Below, piece after piece: positions 35,113-48,777 of a stretch of DNA of 64,000 nt. The position numbers and the translations under genes were made by a program. How positions within the stretch are numbered: the stretch's first letter is position 1; the number at the start of each line of letters is the position of its first letter. The notes beneath the pieces are model-generated. The model saw nothing but the letters and a program-made list of their open reading frames with translations. It did no database searches and was not told where the DNA came from. This DNA is from Onchidella celtica (Eukaryota; Mollusca; Gastropoda; Systellommatophora; Onchidiidae): NCBI GenBank assembly GCA_963931925.1, contig OZ007574.1, forward strand, positions 37,613,438-37,677,437, in the 5' to 3' direction.

Positions 35113-35145
35113 ATAGTAGTAGTTGTTGGAGTAGTGCAGTTCCGT
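34870..35145 (+). repeat. GGT/AGT trinucleotide-rich region
   Basis: Degenerate TGG/TGA/TGT repeats grade into a purer AGT array at 35065-35125. Gly- and Val-rich frames here are artefacts. Confidence 0.9.
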
Positions 35146-35590
35146 TGTAATGTACTGCCCCGGCAGTAATCCGATTATCGTGTTTATAATTATACTCTTA
35201 AAAACCGATCAGCCTATTCGAACGATCATGCTGAAATCGATATAAAATCAATATTGACATATCTGAAACAGAAAAGTTCATGTTATCGCCCTGTGATTTC
35301 TGAATTCTTTGATCCCTTGACCTTATCACAGGAAATTCATGGCTTGTAGTTACACGGATTACTAGTCACAATCAATAAATTATATCTCGTATTTTCTAAA
35401 AATAGGAAATCGGGGAAAACTAGATAGCGTTGATGGTTGTAATCAATATTTCAAAATTGGTGGCCAAACCGCGGCTCTTTGACCTTCAAATAGCTCTCGT
35501 GGTAACTGTAAACTACGCTAATTAGAAACTAATTTTCAAGATGATTTGCTTTTGAAAGTAATATCAATGCCACGATCACGTGCGTGAAGA

Positions 35591-36785
35591 TGGTCACGAC
35601 CACGTGTGTGATGAGTACCTAACTTATTTACCTTTCAAACCCAGCTAACAAGCCAAGCAAGCAGACCAGCGATCAACGGACACATGGAGTGAGATTTAAA
35701 TTAAACGATATTTAATTATAAATGCATGACAAAACTTACGTCAAAACATTCAACTCATGATAATCACATACATAATCACAAAAACAGAGATACTTCAAAT
35801 TTAGTCTTGGGGATCATGGCTATTTTCTATTCCCCGTTTCACATCTAGATCTAATCCCTCTGTCTATAAACTTAACTACGTATACTTAATAGTCTCTGTC
35901 AACAGCTGCCCTCCTCGTTGATGCAGTTTCACTTCTCCAGAGTTCACACAATCCTTTCTAGATCTTTAATTTCGACGATAAAAGGGGAAACAGACGCCCC
36001 TGGCTTCACACAAATAAGAACACACAGTTCACACCCGCCATCGTAGATTACTTGTTCCTTGAGGGGTTCTCAACATCCCGTCCTCAAGACTCTTCAACTT
36101 GCAAAACACGCAGCACACCGACGGTTCACACCCGCCATCGTAGATTCACGAGCTTCTGATGGGTTCCCGTCCTATCATCAGAACTCCTCAACTTCTGGTC
36201 CCCATGGCACGACCTTCCACTTGTCGCCCGGACCGATAAATTCTTCTTATTGGGAAATAAATGTGAACATCATGGATCCCTCACACACCTAACACTTCTG
36301 GTCCCCACTGGCACGACCTTCCACTTGTCGCCCGGACCGATAAATTCTGCGTCTTCCTTTAGGAATGAATAACTTGGGAACCTCATAGATCCCTCACATA
36401 CTTAACACCCCTGGTCCCCATGGCACGACCTTCCACCTGTCGCCCGGACCACTTCTCGCTGCGTCTTCCTTTAGGAATGAATAACTTGGGAACCACGTGT
36501 GTCGAGCTTCTCCTCTACTTATACTCCCGAGGTTTTTGCACACGCGACTAGTTTAAAGCGAGTCGTGTGTATCTATCCACGCTCGTCAACAATGTTAAAA
36601 ACCGTGTTTTCCCCTGCTAAGCTCACCCCCCTAGACTCGTGGCGCACAAGGCCACCGACCTTCCTCGTGATATTTAATCTTTCATGCTAGTCAACAACTT
36701 AAAAAAACTCCCCTTCTCCCCTACCAAGTTTACCCCCTCTATACTCGTGGCGTACAAGGTCATCAACCTTAATCGTGACATCAAG
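35591..36785. repeat. LTR-like block with tandem modules, possible solo LTR
   Basis: About 1.2 kb bounded by GTCACGA (35594) and TCGTGAC (36774). It is built from tandem modules: CACACCCGCCATCGTAGATT twice (36029, 36127), a 100-113-bp unit with GCACGACCTTCCAC-TGTCGCCCGGACC three times (about 36192-36495), and a 104-bp unit starting GCT-GTCAACAA twice (36581, 36685). The CTCGTGGCGCACA plus ACCTTCCTC motifs of the last unit also occur in the LTRs of the 1.7-9.9 kb element. A decayed solo LTR of a related family is possible but unproven. Confidence 0.4.
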
Positions 36786-37599
36786 ACAACTGATATGATT
36801 AAATATTTTGAACCAAGAAACGGAGGTTGATTTGTAGTGTCTTTGTAGATATGTAGATAGGTTTTGTCCAAGGTGACTGACAGAAGATTGTATATGTCAT
36901 TCATTTAAGGGTTTATTAGATAATGATGAGCCAGTAAAAATAATAATGGGCTCCCACAACTTATGACATGTTGTGTTTTTTTCTCTCTCTCGACATTGAT
37001 TAGTTCACAGTTGAACATACTGTCCGAGTTTTACAGGCCTATGTTATCATTGGATCAAGTGGTTTAGCTCCCTCATTTCACGTACAAACCAAGGCATAAT
37101 CCTGTCAGATTAACTTGTTTGTGACATTCGCAGCGACATTCGCGCGTATTTCTGGGATGTCACCGTAGTTTATGACCGTATTTAATACGTTCACTGTCGT
37201 GAAAACAATCATAATTCAAGATTTTGAAAACATTTGGTATATATTAAAATTTACACTTTCTGATCACTGAAACCAAAGATACTAGAATTGATAAGATGAG
37301 ACACTGCCTTCTTCGCACCACTGAAAAAAAAACGTGCACACAGTTTACGCGCTGATCTGGGGCGGGGCCCATGGCGCTTAGTATGAAAAGAATGCTTGAT
37401 ATATATTAGTAAATTCATGATGCAAAATTGTGACAGTGCTACTACGACTCAAAAAAAAGAAGGAACAAATGGCCAGAGTTTTCCCACAGCGATTGGGTTT
37501 ATATTCCACAATAAGTGACGTCAGTCAAGGCCTTTAGCGATAGCTGAACAGTGAACAAAATTCAATATTTTCCGTATATTTTGGCTTTGTAAAATAAAG

Positions 37600-37923
37600 C
37601 ACTTTTCATGACATCCGCGCGTTTGCCGTTAGGCCAAGGTGCGAAATCTGTGCACGCAAACAGCACTAGCTGTCTTATCTTGTCAATTCTAGTATCATTT
37701 CTGAAACCAATACAAATTAACAGTTTTAAAAAAAACTGCATAATATAAATATTATTTTTGCATAGATATAAAATTATTTCGTAACATTTATATATATTTT
37801 TTGTAATAAAATATGTATGTAACAATAAAAACGTGTGTGTAAATTTTTTTCATATCTTGTGGCACTCGAACATCTGAAGTTTATCGTACGTAACTCTTAC
37901 ATTAAGAACGTTTGGCCATCCTG
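37600..37923 (-). mobile_element. hAT-like element related to 53321-53676, partial
   Basis: Read on the minus strand from 37923: CAGGATGGCCAAACGTTC, GTACGATAAACTTCAGATGT, TCGAGTGCCACAAGATATG, then an AT-rich part ending near TGGTTTCAG. It is collinear with about 220 bp of the hAT MITE at 53321. The remaining part and the second terminus are not recognisable. A shorter piece of its inner sequence (TACTAGAATTGATAAGATGA) lies inverted at 37268-37306. Confidence 0.7.
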
Positions 37924-37949
37924 TTATTAAATAACTCGCCCAATTTTTA

Positions 37950-39604
37950 ACAAGCTCGTAGGGCAATTTTGAGGTTGTCTTCTTTTTGACCGGCAGAAAG
38001 TTTTTTTTTTTTTTTAGATTTGGAGGCTTGAAATGATGGAGAAGTATGTTTTTGAGTTTGCTTTGTGTCGCTGATTTCGCCCCCGGATCCTTTCTTTTCC
38101 ACCGACGCATGAGCCAGATCGTCATTATTTTCTTCCCGTGTTTCGTATAGTGTGTGTCCCTGATGCGGGGTTTTGTGAAATACGTAGTTTGTTTGGTTGT
38201 TGTTTGCCAATTTCTTGCTTTTGTTTTTGTTTTCAACTTGGACCCATGCACTGCAGCTGTCCAGAACTAATGGAGGTACATATATAAAGCTATCGGGGTA
38301 CAAATATGCAGTGGCGTATCGCAGATATAGCAGATCTGGCAGGTGCCCTGGAGTGCCACTAGAAGGGAGGAGGGGTTGGGGGGGGGGGTGACCCTGAGTA
38401 TTTTCTGTTAAAGTCAGACACACCATCTTCGGATAGTGAAAAAATACTATTTGTTCTTTAGATGTGAAGAAGTTGCAGTCATTGTTTTCATGTACTCCCA
38501 TATGTTAAATTAGCTCTTTGGTACCCAATGTTCCATATTTTGAACAAAGTCACAATCACGATGCCCATAATTCTATATTACGAAAGTTCTCTGATTGATC
38601 GAAAAATAATTTTCTCTGATAGATCTAAATATTACGCTGGCTCTACAATGAAGCCGCTTTAGCGCGATGGACCTTATTTCACAGGACCGCAAAGAAAACT
38701 GCTTTACTTGAAACAGTTGCAGACTTACATCTTTGGGGACCCTGAAGCTTGAACTGTTATGGGGTCCCTTTGCAACCAGTAACAATAGTAACAAGTAGGG
38801 CAACATCCAAAATTCACTCATTGAAAATGTTTCTTCAGGACCACTCCGGGATTTAGGGTCATGAAGCTTAAGCTTCATTAGTTACATGGTAGATCCGCCA
38901 CCATTGAAATGTATTCCTCGCCTTCAATACATTGTCATGTTTAATTTATAAACTTCGGAAATAGTGTACTTCTCCTTCATCAATAGATAAAGTAAAATTC
39001 CACCAGGAGTATGAGGAATAGTTAAGCAAAAAAAAGTGTTGTTATGAGAAGTTGAGAGAATACACCTCTGGGTTTTCATGACAGGGTCAATGATTTCTTG
39101 TAATTGTTGTTGTTGTTTGCATTCATTTGACTGTTTTAAATCAGCGTTGTAAGGTCCAGTTTTTGTGTTTGTTTCTTTGTTTGTTTGGTTTGTTGTTGCC
39201 TTGTTTGTTGTTTTTTTTTGAAAAAGAGAACAGTCTATTTTGGGCTGGATGTGGGTTAGAAGGTTAAAGAGCCTGCCTTGTGTGTTTTTCAGCTGATATT
39301 GTGGCAAAGGGATCTAAAAGATGGGGGAGGGTGTTTGGACAGGGATGTCAATTTCACTGCTTTTCATTGGCACGCATAGATACTCCATTGCAAAGAATGT
39401 TATCGAATGGCGGTACTTTGTTGATTGTCTGACTGGAGACGTGGCTGGAACTACTAAAACGCAGGGAGTGCTCGTTGAAATAATAATATATCCCACTTAA
39501 TGTTGACTAGTGCATATTATGAAGTAAACTATAAAGAATTTAAACAGCAGTTTTGTTAATTACACCGGTGTTAGATTTTCAGAACATAAATTATGTGGTA
39601 TAGA
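37950..39604. other. No gene recognised
   Basis: Overlapping minus-strand frames of 133 and 184 codons (37850-38501) are low-complexity Lys/Thr-rich and mutually exclusive. A G run lies at about 38380-38388. No domain seen. Confidence 0.45.
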
Positions 39605-39607
39605 TAA

Positions 39608-39644
<37 letters not shown>

Positions 39645-39700
39645 GTACTACTGCTACTACTACCACTAATTCTACTACAGCAACTACTATTACTATGACC

Positions 39701-39735
<35 letters not shown>

Positions 39736-39795
39736 CGCTGCCTATTACTACTACTATTACTACTACTAATACCACGTCTGCCACCACTGATAACA
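39605..39795 (+). repeat. ACT trinucleotide array
   Basis: ACT repeats with ACC, GCT and other variants over about 190 bp. It is the reverse-strand equivalent of the AGT arrays at 35 and 49.5 kb. Confidence 0.92.
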
Positions 39796-39799
39796 ACAA

Positions 39800-42700
39800 T
39801 AGACTATTAATAGTTATAATGTGTTTGCTCGAACTGATGTGGGTGGTTTTTTTGCTGTATTCTTTCTAAACAATAGTACATACTCGATATATGAAATGTA
39901 TGAGTGCATATTGCATAGTATACCTGAAAAGTAGGATCTTATTTGCTTTAATGTAAGGTGCAATCTTAAAGTTACGTTTGTTAAGAGATCTCAAATAAGT
40001 GCATCCTGGAATTTTAACGTATCCGTGGTTTAGCTTTTAAAAGTTACCACTTACTATACTAGCCAAAGGGAAGGTCATTCTAAAGGTATATGTTTATTCT
40101 CTTTAATTTCTTAAACCGACTTCCGCAAATTAATTTAAATCCCCAAAACAATCTCCCAGTACCTTATTTGAAAACCACTTTAATAAATTGGAATAATTAT
40201 ACCGGAATATCTATCTTTATATTTTTTTTAACAGGAATGCCAGAACCAGAATCAGACAGAAAATCCCATCTAGGATTACAAATCTATTTATAGAGTACGT
40301 GGCGGCTATAAACGTTCATTCATCAAAGTCAGAGCCTGCGCTTGATCTTTTCCTTCCATTCATAGTAACGATCGTGTGGACGGCCTTGCGCAATGCCCTC
40401 TCATTCAAAACGCCCTGGAGTGGCCCACAGCAGCCGTAATCATTACAAGGTTGTTGTGCGGGAGAAAAGTTTTTTTAAAAAAAAAAAAGGTCATCTAGTG
40501 CCCTCGCCTCCGGCGAGTTAAAAGTCTATTAAGCAATAAGCACTTTAACTGTTCAGCAGCGGTTTTACGAAATCGGAACGTCCCACGCAATCTGCTAAAT
40601 TGTGAAATTACCCAGAATTTTCGCAATTTGCAATCCAGGCGGTCACATGGTGAGGAGAAATTGGATCGGCACATTGAGAGAGAAGTATGCATACAGACGG
40701 GTTCATTTATTCGTAAGTCTTGGCCTTAGAGCCGAGCTGGTGCTATATTATTTCTCTTTTAGTGTTTAAGGATTTCGATATTGCTCTGTGGTTACACACT
40801 GCGGTAAGTAGATATGGTTGAATAGATCTATAAGGCACAGTGTCCGAAGCCTTGGAGCGAAACCTTTATTTTTATTATTACAGTTCTGTGTTTCTTTCAC
40901 TATGGCTTATAAAGATAAACACTATTTCTTCAATTATTATCACAATTTAGAGTGTACAGTTACTGGATAGTATTTTTAATATCATTAACATCAACAACAT
41001 GTTCAGCTTTACCATAGGGCTCAAAAGCACACTGCTTATAACTACCATCCTCAATGATTATTATTATTATTACTATGCTAGCTATAATTTCACTACTTCC
41101 ACTGAGTATCATATTTATTGATATAATAATGAAGTGATAGAATTAATATTTTTTTTATACGCCACGACTACATCGTAATCTACCGACCACCACTGTCAAT
41201 ATTGCTATTAATTTGAACAGCATGACTTTATATCACAATTCAGCCTATTGGAACCAACACTGTAACTTATCATTTAATTTCTTCTGTGTAAAGCTGAGAA
41301 TGGTTTAGCTACATACATCCACCACGTACTTCTGTGGTGATTTTATATGCAGAAACTGCTATGTCAGTGGGCTCAGCAATTAAAACAGGGAGGGCTTGTA
41401 ATTAGTTAAACTTCAAATAAAACCCAGCAACAAACAGCACTGCCATAAAAGTATCTTGATACAATAGCAACAACAACAACAACAAAAAGTAGAGAAATAT
41501 AGATCTAGAACACCTCCGGAAAAATTGGGTACAGGTAGGCCCTATGTTTATTTATTTCAATTTTCTTCTTGCGAGCTAATTATACTTTGCCGAGAATTTA
41601 TGCTTGCGTGAGGTTTGACAAGATGTAGGCCTAAATCACGGTTTGTAGTTAAAATTGCAGGCATGCGTGTCAATCATATACATCAGCATGTTTAATTATC
41701 ATGTTATGTTGACACACTGCAAATATGGAAGGTGAGAGGTCAGGGTTCAAAGGCTGTAGGCACGATCCAAGGTGAAGGTCATGAGTCATGGGGCACGGTC
41801 AGGGTTTAGTGGGATAGGCTATTTATTTAAAATGGGCGGGGCTTTAGGGATTGTCCAGCAACAGGAGCCGTTGATGAGTTTCGCAATCAAAATTGCCCAA
41901 TAAACTCACAAAGGAATTAATTAGAGATCTGAAAAAAGAAAAGTTGAATAATGATTACCAGATAATGATGAGCCATAATGACACATAAATCCGTGATAAT
42001 ATTTAATAATGAAAGTAAAAACTATGACAAATTACCACGATTTTGTATTAATTTCAGTATTTTGTGACGGCTTTTGTGAAGAATTGCAAATTTCTTTTTT
42101 GATCCCCGCCCCCCCCCCCCCTTATGTTTTGACAGAAGAGTCAGCAATTACACAAAAATGTACAGCTTGAAAGGGCTTTGTTACATTTGCCTAAAGCAGT
42201 CTGCAATCTACAAGTGGTCTCAAAATGTGTCCAAAGTTGCCACCAGTTATAAATAATCTCTGAAAGTTCCCATTTAAATCCAAACTAGGTTTTCAGTAGG
42301 GTTTAATATGCATATGAACAATAAACAAACAACATTAAAGTTTGCGGTTCATTGTCAAGGATAGATATAGTTATATCTTTTTTTTTTTTTTCATCGTATG
42401 TGAAGATCTGAGGCGGGACAGAGATGGTAAATAAGGATATGGAAAAGAGAAAAAACAATGGGGGGGGGGAGGGGGTGTGCATGAGGTTCTGTATAGACTT
42501 AAGATCTCATTTTGAGAGTATTTGGAACTTAGGTGTTCCAATGCAAATGGTTTCATAAATCAAATAACCACTCGTGGGTGCAAAAAGGACTCGAACTGAC
42601 TAAACCAATCTTGAGAATGTTTAAAAAAAAAATTTAAAAATCTGAGCTCTGTGATATTCAAGGGATGTTGCCGTGTCATTGTAACTGTAGCTGAAATAAG

Positions 42701-45039
42701 GGCATCCGTAAAGTACGTGGTACTCTCAGTTTTGGTAAATCGCAGATGTTACCGTAAAATCCATTTACTTCTATCCATTTGCATTCCCCCCCCCCCCCCC
42801 CCTCGGGCGTCAGACTTCACTTCCCGCCAGTGTATAATCTTGTAACTTTTACTCACCCTCAACTTTACTTACGTAGTAAGTCCAAACCATTCCCTAAGGC
42901 TGATAGGGTCCTGAGTCAAGTTTTTTTTTTTTCTTTTTGTCTTTGGACGGTTTTGACTCAGACCCTTTGACCCTTTGAATCAACTAGCCTGAGAGACTTG
43001 TTTCACTCACAAAATAATGTGCGACATTCCGAAATAGCGTTTGACTCAATAGTCCACCAACCCTGACTCAGTACTCTATGGGTCAATATTCCAGGAAATT
43101 TTGTATCCGGGAGGAAATGGGGAGAGAGTTTGGGGAGGAGTGTTGGGGTGGGAGGTTGCATATGGAAGGAAAGGGGAGGCAGGAAAGAAGAGGAGTGGAA
43201 AGGGATGGGGCGATCTTGAACTGGAATCCTATGTTCTCCATTTCATTTTTTTTCCACCGTATTTCAGTGTATTTTGCACTTTTTTTCTTTTAAAGAGGAT
43301 TCGCATGGTAAATTTAAAGATTAGTCTCAGAATTTGCGAGTGTCAGGGTGAAAGTCCCCAGTGAGGAGGGACAGCTAAGTCGCGAGCCAAAACTGGTTGG
43401 TCGAGAATCGCTGAAATATGGGGCAGATCAGGAACAAGTTAACGCGTGCCTTTGCAGATTTCTTATTTTCTATTATTAGCTTTACTTTTGTTTGACCCCG
43501 GAAAGCCATTGGTGGCGCACCATGATTGGTCGATACATGATATTAGTACAGAAATAGTCATCTGACATCATGGAAAAAAAATTGCTTATAGTATGCGCGC
43601 GCATGTAATTCCTAGCAACCAGGCGTCCAATGACATGACGTGTGTGCAAAATCATCCAAGCCTACAGAATTTCTGTCTTCACAAATCCTTAACTTGAATA
43701 TATAAAAAACATTAAATTTTCCTACGAAGTCCGGTATAATTTAACAAAAAAAAAAAAGGCACAATCAGCGATTGAAATGTGTACGAATGGATTCAGGGAC
43801 AGACATGGTCGTGACGTCATGTCACTGACGTGGTACAACGACCGTCAGATCTGACTGCCTTCTGTAATCTCAGTCCAATATGCTAACCCTCTGTAATCTC
43901 ATTGAAAACATCTCCATAATACGATAAGACTGCCAGTTTTTGTCTTCTTTAAATTAAAAAGGAAACAGAAAAAAAAATAGTTATCCAAACCAATATTAAG
44001 TGAGTTTCAGTCCATTGAGAATGGGCGCATTTTTTACGAAGCCTTCAGCCAAGCAAGGATATGACCTGTGTGCACCAAATTCAAGTCAGGACAAAACTGC
44101 TGCATTCGATTTCATGACCCACTTTCAACTGCTAAATGGAGTCACGGAGATTAATTGCATCTATTTTACATTCGAATACGTTTAAAAAGATTAATATTAT
44201 ACTGGACGAAAGCAGACATGGGGATAGGGGATCAGTGGGGTGGTGCGTGGGTTGGGGGAGGGGACAAAGAAGAATATCAAAGCACCCAGATGAGCCCCTA
44301 AACGACCCCCAGTAATGACGACCCGAGAAGTCTTGCCGGCTGCCGCCATCTTTGAATGTTCACTGTCTTGTATTACAAACTGACATCGATTCAGTACAAA
44401 TTGTCCGAAAACTCTGAAAGCAATGACATGGCGTCATATAAACCGTCGTTCACTGGGTGATCAGATGTTTGCAGTTAGAATTCATTACAATACGGTACAT
44501 TGAAGCCAAAGTCTTGGGGTGTATTTAGTAACACGATTCAGCATTGAAACAGTGGGCGCGTTCTCAGTCCACCAGAAAAGAATATGAATATGTAATGACT
44601 TTTTGCAAAACGGAAATGATTCAATCATTATTATCATCATCACCACCATTACTACCCGATCATCACTACTGCCCCCATTTTTCTCGATGGTTACCGCCCT
44701 CGTGAAACCCGGGGGGGGGGGGGAGGGGGGCAGAAACACCCCAGCAGCATCTCTACACTCAACAAGTGCATCATTATTTCAAGAATGACCACACCTCTGT
44801 TCATACTTCCACCACCTACGACAGTAAAGCATATCATTGCCTCATAACATTACGTGTTACGTGTGTAGCAAGACACCCCTCAAACCCACACCGACACTAC
44901 ACATCGACTTTGTTCCAAATAAAACAAAATACACATTCATGAAATGGAAAGTTCATGATAGATTATCACTAGTCAAATATTATAAGGTTTATCAGGCACC
45001 TTCCATAATACTTCGTCAGTTCGTTCACTTACAATTTAT
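39800..45039. other. No gene recognised
   Basis: Sequence with C/G runs at 42108-42121, 42462-42470, 42786-42802 and 44711-44722 and CRE-like TGACGTCA near 43813. Apart from the possible AGGTCA repeats at 41.7 kb, I see no supported feature. Confidence 0.45.
41735..41785 (+). promoter_or_regulatory. AGGTCA-type direct repeats, speculative
   Basis: AGGTCA-G-GGTTCA at 41737-41749 has the DR1 layout bound by RXR/HNF4-class nuclear receptors. AGGTGAAGGTCA at 41770-41781 is a DR0. The surrounding sequence is itself a loose AGGTCA-rich repeat, so these may be chance sites. Confidence 0.2.
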
Positions 45040-45320
45040 TCAGTGTAGTCAAGCATCTCGCGACCTTAGCTCTTGTTTGTTCCAACTCCATTTTTTGCAC
45101 AACTGAGAAATTCCATGCGAAACGTTTGCGGCTTTAATTATGATAAGGAGTTTGAATACATCGGAACTGTGAAACAGCTTGATAAGTGCCACAATGCATT
45201 TTAAACAAGTGCCAAAGTGTGCATTTGGTATACCTTTTCTACATTCTAAAATATCTCCAGTTTTTCAGAAAATGGAGTTAAAACACACAAGAAACTGAGG
45301 TCGCGATCTAGTGATCGGCT
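45040..45320 (+). repeat. Dispersed repeat D5, copy 1
   Basis: GCGACCTTAGCTCTTGTTTG, GCACAACTGAGAAATTC, TATGATAAGGAGTTTGAATA, TCGGAACTGTGAAACA, GCATTTTAAACAA and TTTTCAGAAAATGGAG are shared with 57845-58095 on the same strand. No inverted ends or tRNA boxes are visible. Confidence 0.85.
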
Positions 45321-47401
45321 TTTGTTTATTCCCTTTTCATATTCCAAGTGTTACAATAGAGATATTTCAATGCCGGTAGCAGTTGTTAGGAAAGCAGTTA
45401 TATAAATTACATGTACTCGTATACCACAGAAAATCTATTGTGTAGTAATTCAGACATTACAAAATGCCCTGGGAGCTAAATTTCTAGGTTTGTCCCTGTT
45501 AGTCGCATTGAGACGTGCGATGTGTACAGAACTGACAATGAACACCCAAAGGGCAGCAACAGTATCTTCACGCAACATTGATAAATTGTCGACACAGTTC
45601 GATACGATTGTAAAACCTACATGATACAATAACCGTGAGTTGTGTCATCAACACAAAAGGCGTTCAAGTTCAACTGCTCCCAAAGCATAACCACAAAGGT
45701 ATTGTGCGATAAATTTTCAAAAGAATAAGGTGAACATTCAGCACCACAACAACTTGTGCCTCTTACAAGTTTCAAATTGACAAAATACTACTTTTTTCCC
45801 CGAGCTCTGTATACTTCTTTTTTGGTGGGTACCTCATTAGTGAGTGAGCTTAACTTGTTAAACCTGGTTATGTTTAGACAGACCAGTTGGCAATGTGTCA
45901 TCCTGTTAGTGACCTTTTTCATATATTTATTTGTTTTAGTGGCCGTTTGAAAAACAGAGAAGAAATAAATACGATTTGTTACTGCAAATGTCTGTTAGTT
46001 TTCTACTTGCCCTTGGTCTATACAGAACTTAGGGGTGAGCTCTTTCCACTTTCCCGCCTCATCAAAAGAAACGTCCGTTGTTAGTCCAAAGAAAATATTA
46101 TAAAAACCCACATTTGATTTACGGTAACAATTTTTAAGTTGATCTGAACCAACACCAAAATATTCTAACATCAACATCCTAGCCACAGTTAGGCATAATT
46201 ATTTGTTACATGCATTTTTTCCCTCATTTAAAGAAAAGTTGGTCATGCATTCCAGCCCTTCGAATCTTTGGGGGAAAAAGTGAAACAAAAAAAAAAGGGG
46301 GGGGGGGAGGGGGGGGGGGAGGGAGGTTGTAAGAAATCCCTCAACAAAAGACAGAATTCTTGTGCAAGTGATACTTAAATGCTTTCCATCAAGGAAATGG
46401 CTAGGTTTACGGCAGATTACGCTCATATCCCAATAGAAAAAAACAAAGAAAGAAAGCGCTGCTGTACGAACAGGAGTAAAGCCGAACAATGAAAAATGGT
46501 GAGTTGTGTTCAATGGCTGCCGTAACCGTAGCCACTGCCTTCAATCAAATGCTTGAATTGTTGGACGACGGGGGAAAACGTATTACATAATGTGTAATGT
46601 ATGGGGAGGGGGGAGGGGGGGGGCGAGGAGAGGGTAGAGATGAGCGAAATTCATTTTAAGATAAGTCCAACAGTAACTGAGAGGATGTTCTTTAGATATA
46701 CATTTGATAGGATACATAAGGAATGGAAAGCGAGGGTATGTTTTATTTATTTATTTATTTTAGCTAAACTGCCAAGTCTCATTTTGTTGATATATCAGGC
46801 CTATTTATAAGTAAATCCCAGAGTGCAGGTCAATCTGTCCCTATACCTTAGAACCTGACTACATGGGACATTTCATAAAGGATGTAAAGTAAGGGTAGTT
46901 TCAATAGATCTGCCATGGCTCATTCTGCTTATGACATAGCCCAGAGACTAAACTTTTCAAAGCCGACTAAGATCATTGAAAAGAAAAAAAGTAGATCTTT
47001 GGAGGCCTATGTATACGAAAACGGGCCAGAACGAAAGAAGGGGTGGGGGGGGGGTGGGGTTGGGGGTTGGGGGGGGGGGTTTGCAGGTCTTTATTTTGGA
47101 GGATCTCTGCTCTGGGCATTTATACACGTCACGTTTTCTTGTTCCTGTTCTTTCGTTCTTTTCTTGCTACTTTATTGCTACTTCTCTGGCTTTTTGAGGG
47201 GGCTATGTGGGCCAGCTGGCATAGGTCTACGATTCTGAAGGGGCCTGCCCTCCATGATAGAGGCAAAGGATCCGGGGTGGGGGACTCTTTGTTAAAGAAT
47301 GCTGATATTGGACAGAGAGTCAAGGAGGGGGGAGGGGAGTCAGAACGAAGAAGATTCGTTAGAGATTAATACAGATAAAATACCGATAAATAAATGTATT
47401 A
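45321..47401. other. No gene recognised; several G runs
   Basis: G runs at 46298-46319, 46605-46622 and 47042-47079 create Gly-rich overlapping frames (46915-47369) that are not genes. Confidence 0.45.
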
Positions 47402-47690
47402 TCATCATTATTAAGTGCTCTGCCGGCAGGAGTTGGCCATCATGATCCTCCATCTCTTGCGATTTTCCGTAGCCCTGATGACGTCGTTGGTGGTGTGCAT
47501 TCGCAGCCGGGCCTTTAGGTCGTCCTGCATCTTTATGTGTTGTCGTCCCCGGCTTCTTCTTCCATTGAATTTCCCTGTTCTAGATGTTCTAGTCCTCGAC
47601 TTCTCGTTACATGTCCAAAGGATGTTCCCTGTCTTTTTCTGATCTTGTTCAGGAGTGTACATTTGGCACTAATTACAAAAATGTCAGCGG
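47402..47690 (-). pseudogene. LINE reverse transcriptase C-terminal tail, second copy
   Basis: Minus-strand reading: LLNKIRKRQGTSFGHVTRS from about 47655, then after a frame change GKFNGRRSRGRQHIKMQDDL and ATENRKRWRIMMANSCRQ to a TAA stop at 47413-47411. It is the same LINE-type tail as at 15.3 kb, with the FGHV, RGRQ and W-MMA blocks. An ATGATA-type repeat at about 47385-47410 follows the stop, as LINE 3' tails do. It is 5'-truncated and frameshifted. Confidence 0.7.
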
Positions 47691-48777
47691 ATCTGGTAAG
47701 ATCGAGCTTAGAGTGAAATTTTTATACCTCGTTAAAAAATCAAAACAAAATATTTCTACGACGATTTCAAGCAAAATATTTCAACTGAATATAGAAAAAT
47801 GGTTAATCGCTCATTTTATCAGCAAATCTCAATTTCCGTAGAAAATGTTCCCCCTTTTGAAGGGGGTTTCTCACGAATTTGGTCTTTCCCCTTAAGCCCG
47901 ATTTCCATAGACCCACTCACAAAATTAATACTTAACTAGCATTTTGAAGTGGGGACCTGTCTTTCCCATCTCGCCTGGGCCTGTGACCAGCTTAACCCTA
48001 TAGTACCCAGACGAAAATTTCCAGTTTCAATACTTCTGAAATAATGCTGAACTGATTTTAAAATGTCAGATTCTTGCAAAGGTGTGAATTGGGAAAATGT
48101 GTTTTCTTTATAAAATAAGAAGAGCAGATGCATCAAAGACAGTGCATTTAGGCTCCAGGCGACGATCTCAGCTGTGGTACATTCGTCGCTAGAGGGTTAA
48201 TACGCCATTGTTCGAAAACCACAAACTACAGGTCAATATATCTATAAGTAAGTCACTTTAACATCGAATCACCCTGGCAACCACACAGCAACAAATAACG
48301 AAATTGATGTCTCCAAATTGTCATTTCGGCCATTATTGTCTCAATGTTAAGTCTGTTCATTAATTTCTCAAAAATGAAATCGATATTGCCAACAAACAGG
48401 TCTGTCCGTGTCCGTCAGTACAAATTTAGGGCAATAGTAGTAAATTACTCAAACATGCGATCACTGCTATCTTAATTACAACAAGGATTACTATATCCAT
48501 TACAAATCCACCATTTCTTCCATTGTTCCCTTTCAAGAAAAGTACCAGAGCCACTACTATTATTCCTTCTGTCATGTACTACTTATACTATGTCCATTAT
48601 TTCCACATTATTCGTGGTGATCACCATCATAATATGTCTGTTTCAACAATAACAAAAAAATTAGTTCAACTATCGTCAACATTAAGTTTTCACCAGCAGT
48701 ATCCCTGTAGTTAGACAATGACATTTAAATTTAAAAAATAACAAATAGCAATTTTTAAGAAGTCTAAAACAGTGAAT

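Noticed and set aside
37850..38501. Overlapping 133- and 184-codon minus-strand frames
   Set aside because: Low-complexity, mutually exclusive, and partly inside the hAT-like copy.
47043..47369. Gly-rich frames near 47 kb
   Set aside because: Created by G homopolymers; three overlapping alternatives and no conserved domain.
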